From Phorcus lineatus (Eukaryota > Mollusca > Gastropoda > Trochida > Trochidae), in assembly GCA_921293015.1 (NCBI GenBank), contig OV121084.1, positions 48,147,864 through 48,211,863 on the forward strand: a stretch of 64,000 bases of DNA, written 5' to 3'. The notes beneath the pieces are model-generated. The model was not told the DNA's origin and did not search any database. It worked only from the letters and a program-made list of their open reading frames with translations. A program made the translations under genes and the position numbers. Numbering within the stretch: position 1 is the stretch's first letter; every line of letters begins with the position of its first letter. This document shows, in pieces, positions 60,091 to 64,000 of the stretch.

Positions 60091-61480
60091 TTAAGACGGC
60101 CGATGTCGAGCAAGAGCCATACAAATTATATATGTTAAACTGTGCACTAAATAGAAAAATATGGATAGCTATAAACGACTGAACTTGTAATATGTGCATA
60201 AATAAATATATTTAAAAAATTCTTTTTACATAAACTCAGAACTGAGAACAAAGGATCAAATATTATTGCAAACTTGTTACTTACCCGCTTTCATAATCAT
60301 AGTGTTAGCATTGTCATTAGTTTGACAAAGCGGTTGTCGTTTTCTTATAAATTATATATTCGGATCAACGTACTGGTGTGCGCTAGTAATCTATAAGGGA
60401 TTATTCAGATCATGATTTAAATTTCAGTCCCCTTTTCATTTTATTCAATATTTTCTTCAATTTTAGATCTTATGAAAACATTTTCATTTAAGAGTCTATA
60501 TTATTGTTAGTCTAGTTGCATTAATTGATAAACAAACAATTATCATGGATAAGTTTCTGGGCGACGTCATGACCTTCATATGGTTATAGGAATTGTCTTG
60601 CATTATCAAACCAGGGGAAATTGAAATTAATCAACATCTAAATGTATGGATGGTAATATTACCATCCCTTACATTAAGCGAGAACATACCACACATACCT
60701 TTAAAGGCACTGATGCATACCATTATTTCGTATATTCAACGATATTACTAACGGTCCGCACTCAGGTAATATGCCTCATAAGTTATTTAACAACTATGTA
60801 CGTATTGATTTTAAAAGACCGGAAGAATTCAATAGACTAAAAGAAAGAAATGTTTTATTTAAGTATCACGTGATATGTTATTTAACATACCAATTCTAAT
60901 GACAAAGAGTAAAACATATCACCCAGCCATACCATAGGCTTATGAGACACTATAACATACATGTACATAAACTACGGAACTTACAACAAGGAAGATTGTG
61001 TTTAAAAAAGGAAACAATAAAGAAAATAAAACAAAACATAGGTAAAATAAATTAGGAATGTAATTCTCTTTTGCGGGGCATGTCATTATTACTTAATATC
61101 AGCTAGAACTTTAAGTGCCTTGATTTCAGTTGTTTTCAAAACAGAATTGAATTTCGTTTATACTACATCTTTAAAATCGGTTAAGTTCCGAAATTGCTTT
61201 AATAAACACTATTTCATCCTGTTTTCTCAGTTCAGCTCTACATATGTTTAGTTCAGTCGTTTTAAACTATCTATAGTTTTTCCACTTTGTGCACAGCTGA
61301 CCATAAATGTTTTGCAGCTCTGTCAGTTTGTGTCCGGTTTCCAACGCCGCCGCCGCACCATGTTTTTAGCTATTACTTAGGTTTTCAGAACTCACGTAAA
61401 TAACTTCTTAGTTTATACCCTGGGGGACCTGTTTTGTCATACACACAAGGAAAGTCAATTGTCCAGGTCGCGAGGTCTGA
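60091..61480. other. Intergenic DNA, nothing recognised
   Basis: AT-rich DNA without a gene, RNA gene or element end that I can support. Confidence 0.45.
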
Positions 61481-62175
61481 GATTCATTTTATAAAATCCT
61501 TTTAAACAGGAGAACTTAAAGAGTTATACTGTAATGAGGTAGTATATTATAACTGTGGAGAATTACGACAATTTGAAAAGGTTTTCGCTGCAATTCGTTA
61601 ACGGTAAAGGTCAAAACGAGGGGACGAGTTGTGCAAAGTGCATTATTTCAACTATCAACTCTTTTAATCATTAAATAGTTGTTGAAGTCATACTTAGTAA
61701 TTGATTTTGTGACCTGGAATGTGAAAGGTCAAGGTTTAGAGATAGTTATATAGATAGTTATGGCGATGTTAATGAAGTTTTGAACCAAGGAATAGGTATT
61801 GAGAACTCATATTGAGCAGTTATTGTTATACCCCCTGGACTTCTATCACATGTTCCTATTCAAGATCAAATGTCAAGGTCGTGAGTAATGAAACCATTAA
61901 AAATGGCTTTGAAAACACGGAACTTTAAAAGTTTTTAATTTGGTACACATCAACTATTGAGAACTTCCAAGATTTGGTAGGTTTCCGCTACGATTGGTCA
62001 AAGGTCAAGGTCACAATGAGATCATGACTTAGGAAGGTTTTGCGATAATTCTTTATTTAACTATGAAAACTTAACAGGCGAAGTCAAATTTCAGATTATT
62101 CACTTTTTGATTATAGCCCCTTGAATATCTTTTGATATGTTCAAAGTAACAAGCTCTGAAATCATTAAAAATCAT
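61480..62175 (+). repeat. Decayed ~190-200-bp tandem repeat with GGTCAAGGTCAC words
   Basis: Three to four strongly diverged units share the order 'CCTTTTAAACAGGAGAACTT / CATTAAAAATGGCTTTGAAA', 'AACTATTGAGAACTT', 'AGGTTTTCGCT / AGGTTTCCGCT' and 'GGTCAAAGGTCAAGGTCAC'. There is no coding capacity. The TCAAGGTCA words look like nuclear-receptor half sites but come with the repeat. Confidence 0.45.
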
Positions 62176-62589
62176 TAAAAAGAATGTTCGAAATTGTGTG
62201 ACATCACCCGAATTAAGTCATGACATGTCGACATCCAAATGCCACAAGTTGAAAAAATGTCCATTTTATTATGGCTGTGAAGAAGGCGGAACAGGGGAAG
62301 GCGGAACCTTCAATTTCGGGGCTGCCGTGTTTTTGCGGTGTCCCATAAACGCTAATCTAGTTTATATCTCAAAGCCTACTTCGGTCGTCTTATCTTCTTG
62401 TCATACATACTTATTAGTATTTCATTGCATGGATAGGAAACAAAAGTGAGTGCCTATATCCCCCACATATCCTTAACATAGCCAATTTAAAACGAAAAAG
62501 CGTGCTATGGTCCAGGGCGGCTGAGAACCAGATGGCGTTAGACCATCGGATTCATCTCATCTTATTAACACCCCCATTTCACTGAACTA

Positions 62590-63050
62590 TTCGCGTACGT
62601 TCGCGTACGTTCGCGGAATCGCCTCTTCGGAAGAGCTTCGGTATTTTCACGCGGAAAATAGGAAAAAATCCTACGAATAAGGTACATTTCACATTGTTTC
62701 GGAATACCTTTTCATCGCTCCCGGATCCTACGGAATACATACGGCTAAACTACGACACAACTACGGCTAGGAGGCGGAAAAACACAAGGAGAAACTGCGG
62801 AACACAAAGGAATGAGTTAATCCGTTTGACGAGGAATAACTTTGGAATAACTGCGAGCCATACGGAATAACTGCTGCGTATATTTGCGTTTCACACGGAA
62901 AAACTTCAGATAAAGTGCGGACAACCTTCGGCAACTTTTTGTGACGGATCAATCACGTCATTACTGCGGCAAAATCGGCAAAGATCAAAGCATTTTCCCT
63001 TGAATCCGCCTATAAAATCGCTGTTTCGTAGACGGAAGGAGCATTCTTCA
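62590..63050 (+). promoter_or_regulatory. 5' region and TATA box of the right-hand Harbinger element
   Basis: CGCGTACGTT is tandemly repeated at 62592-62613, followed by many dispersed CGGAATAAC/CGGAAAAAC-type words (62640-62920), the kind of subterminal repeats seen in Harbinger elements. TATAAAA at 63011-63017 lies 34 bp before the transposase ATG at 63051. The outer terminal repeat is not identified. Confidence 0.45.
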
Positions 63051-63960
63051 ATGAACAGCCATACCAACGACATCGAGCTACTTGACGCCTTGCTGCTGCT
63101 TCATGAATACAACGAATTGAAACGAGAAGTTGACACCGGGAGGAAAAACCAGTGAAAAAAGGGCATACACCCCAAACGGTTTTGGGTGCGTTCGTGGTTG
63201 AGAGTGGAGCGAAGAATTGGTCTTGGTAACTATGACAATCTTAAGTCGTTCTTCAACTACCTCCGAGTGCCACCTAACCTCTTTGATGAGCTGCTGACAG
63301 CCTTGGCTCCTAGACAAACCAAGAAGGACACCAACTTCAGACCCGCCCTCACTCCCGGTCTCAAGCTTGCTGTCACCATGCTTCATCTGGCTTCTGGAGA
63401 CAAGTATCCTTCGCTGTCGTATAACTTCAGGGTATCTCGCCACACAATTGAAAGTTTCCTTCCCGATGTATTTCAGGCCATCATAGACCATTACAAGACG
63501 AAGTAATACAGTGTCCACATACTGAGCAGGAATGGAGAACACTGAGCTGGGACTTCAAAGACAGGTGCAACCTCCCCCACGCGGTGGGTGCCCTGGATGG
63601 GAAGCACGTCACCATTAGAAAGCCACCATCTTCAACGCCTAAGAGCTGAAGGAATGCATCGAAGATGGCAGCATCAATTTGCCGACACCTGAGCCTCTCC
63701 CATACGACGTCGTCGACATGCCATACTTCCTTCTGGGTGATGACGCTTTTGGCCTCAGAAATTACCTCATGAAGCCATACTCCAGACGGGGGCTCACAGA
63801 AGAAGAATTTGCCTACAACTACAGAATATCAAGGGTATGCAGAGTTGTCGAAAATGCTTTTGGAATATTGGCCAATTCCTGGCAGTTCTTTCTCACGACA
63901 TTGCAACAGGGTCAGTCAGAACCATGGTTGAAGCTGCTGTCTGTCTTCACAACATACTGA
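63051..63960 (+). pseudogene. PIF/Harbinger (HARBI1-like) transposase with one stop, one frameshift and an internal deletion
   Basis: DDE transposase of the Harbinger superfamily. From ATG 63051 (MNSHTNDIELLDALLLLHEY) the frame hits an in-frame TGA at 63153-63155, then continues in the same frame (RFWVRSWL..., HLASGDKYPSLSYNFRVS) to TAA near 63506. Homology goes on one frame over (EVIQCPHTEQEWR, LPHAVGALDGKHVTIRKPP, first catalytic Asp at about 63597). Then about 60 residues of the usual core are deleted, joining PPSSTP to ELKECIEDGS in the third frame. The rest is intact: YFLLGDDAFGLRNYLMKPY (second Asp), CRVVENAFGILA (Glu), TTLQQ. The stop at 63958-63960 falls inside LHN-like sequence, and the 3' end of the element lies beyond the window. 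Once active, now defective. Confidence 0.88.
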
Positions 63961-64000
63961 GAATAAGGTACACCAAACATCATGACTCATTTATGGATAG

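Noticed and set aside
61980-62020. Nuclear-receptor response element (GGTCAAAGGTCAAGGTCAC)
   Set aside because: The words belong to a decayed tandem repeat common to several units and lie near no gene start.
63078-63542. 154-codon minus-strand frame
   Set aside because: Antisense shadow of the Harbinger transposase; no domain of its own.

Overview
The window is animal nuclear DNA: AT-rich, with split genes using GT/AG introns, long introns and dense transposon debris. Conserved genes (CCT4, DTL), a cluster of secreted Kunitz genes and the repeat families seen here (Merlin, Harbinger, Tc1/mariner, BEL/Pao, a non-LTR retrotransposon, direct-repeat blocks ending in a hairpin) point to a lophotrochozoan, most likely a bivalve mollusc. 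The species cannot be fixed from sequence alone.

Region 1 (1-18.7 kb) is a head-to-head housekeeping pair. CCT4 (chaperonin TCP-1 delta) runs leftwards in eight exons from 8479 and leaves the window after 1053. DTL/CDT2 (the PCNA-dependent CRL4 substrate receptor) runs rightwards in 14 exons, 8871-18454, and is complete (about 701 aa). They share a 391-bp promoter with CCAAT/YY1-like, heat-shock-like, E2F-like and CHR-like motifs. CCT4 introns carry a 145/290-bp tandem repeat, an internally deleted BEL/Pao element, a hAT-like MITE and a structurally complete Merlin element with 9-bp target duplications.

Region 2 (19-23.4 kb) is about 4.4 kb of G-poor TTCAT/CATC minisatellite, interrupted by a SINE-like insertion with an 11-bp target duplication.

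Region 3 (25.7-42.6 kb) holds five same-strand secreted Kunitz-domain genes. Four are small (74-83 aa; a signal-peptide exon, a phase-1 intron, a Kunitz exon). One is a two-domain protein of about 481 aa with a long Ser/Thr/Asn-rich, heavily N-glycosylatable linker. The P1 residues differ (Asp, Glu, Arg, Arg, Arg, Arg), so the array probably diversified in target or function. Tc1 and mariner fossils and a ~28-bp minisatellite lie among them.

Region 4 (44-54 kb) is repeat-dominated: a decayed non-LTR retrotransposon on the minus strand, MITEs with a 17-bp terminal repeat, a dead Harbinger transposase, and a 3.8-kb element bounded by ~210-230-bp inverted repeats that start TGTTACGACG.

Region 5 (54.5-64 kb) has one protein gene, a secreted PAN/EGF/Sushi/GON-domain protein. 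It is followed by a 34-bp tandem array with palindromic units, a 1457-bp element with 64-bp perfect inverted repeats and 9-bp target duplications (MULE-like, non-autonomous), and a second, recent but broken Harbinger element that runs to the window end.
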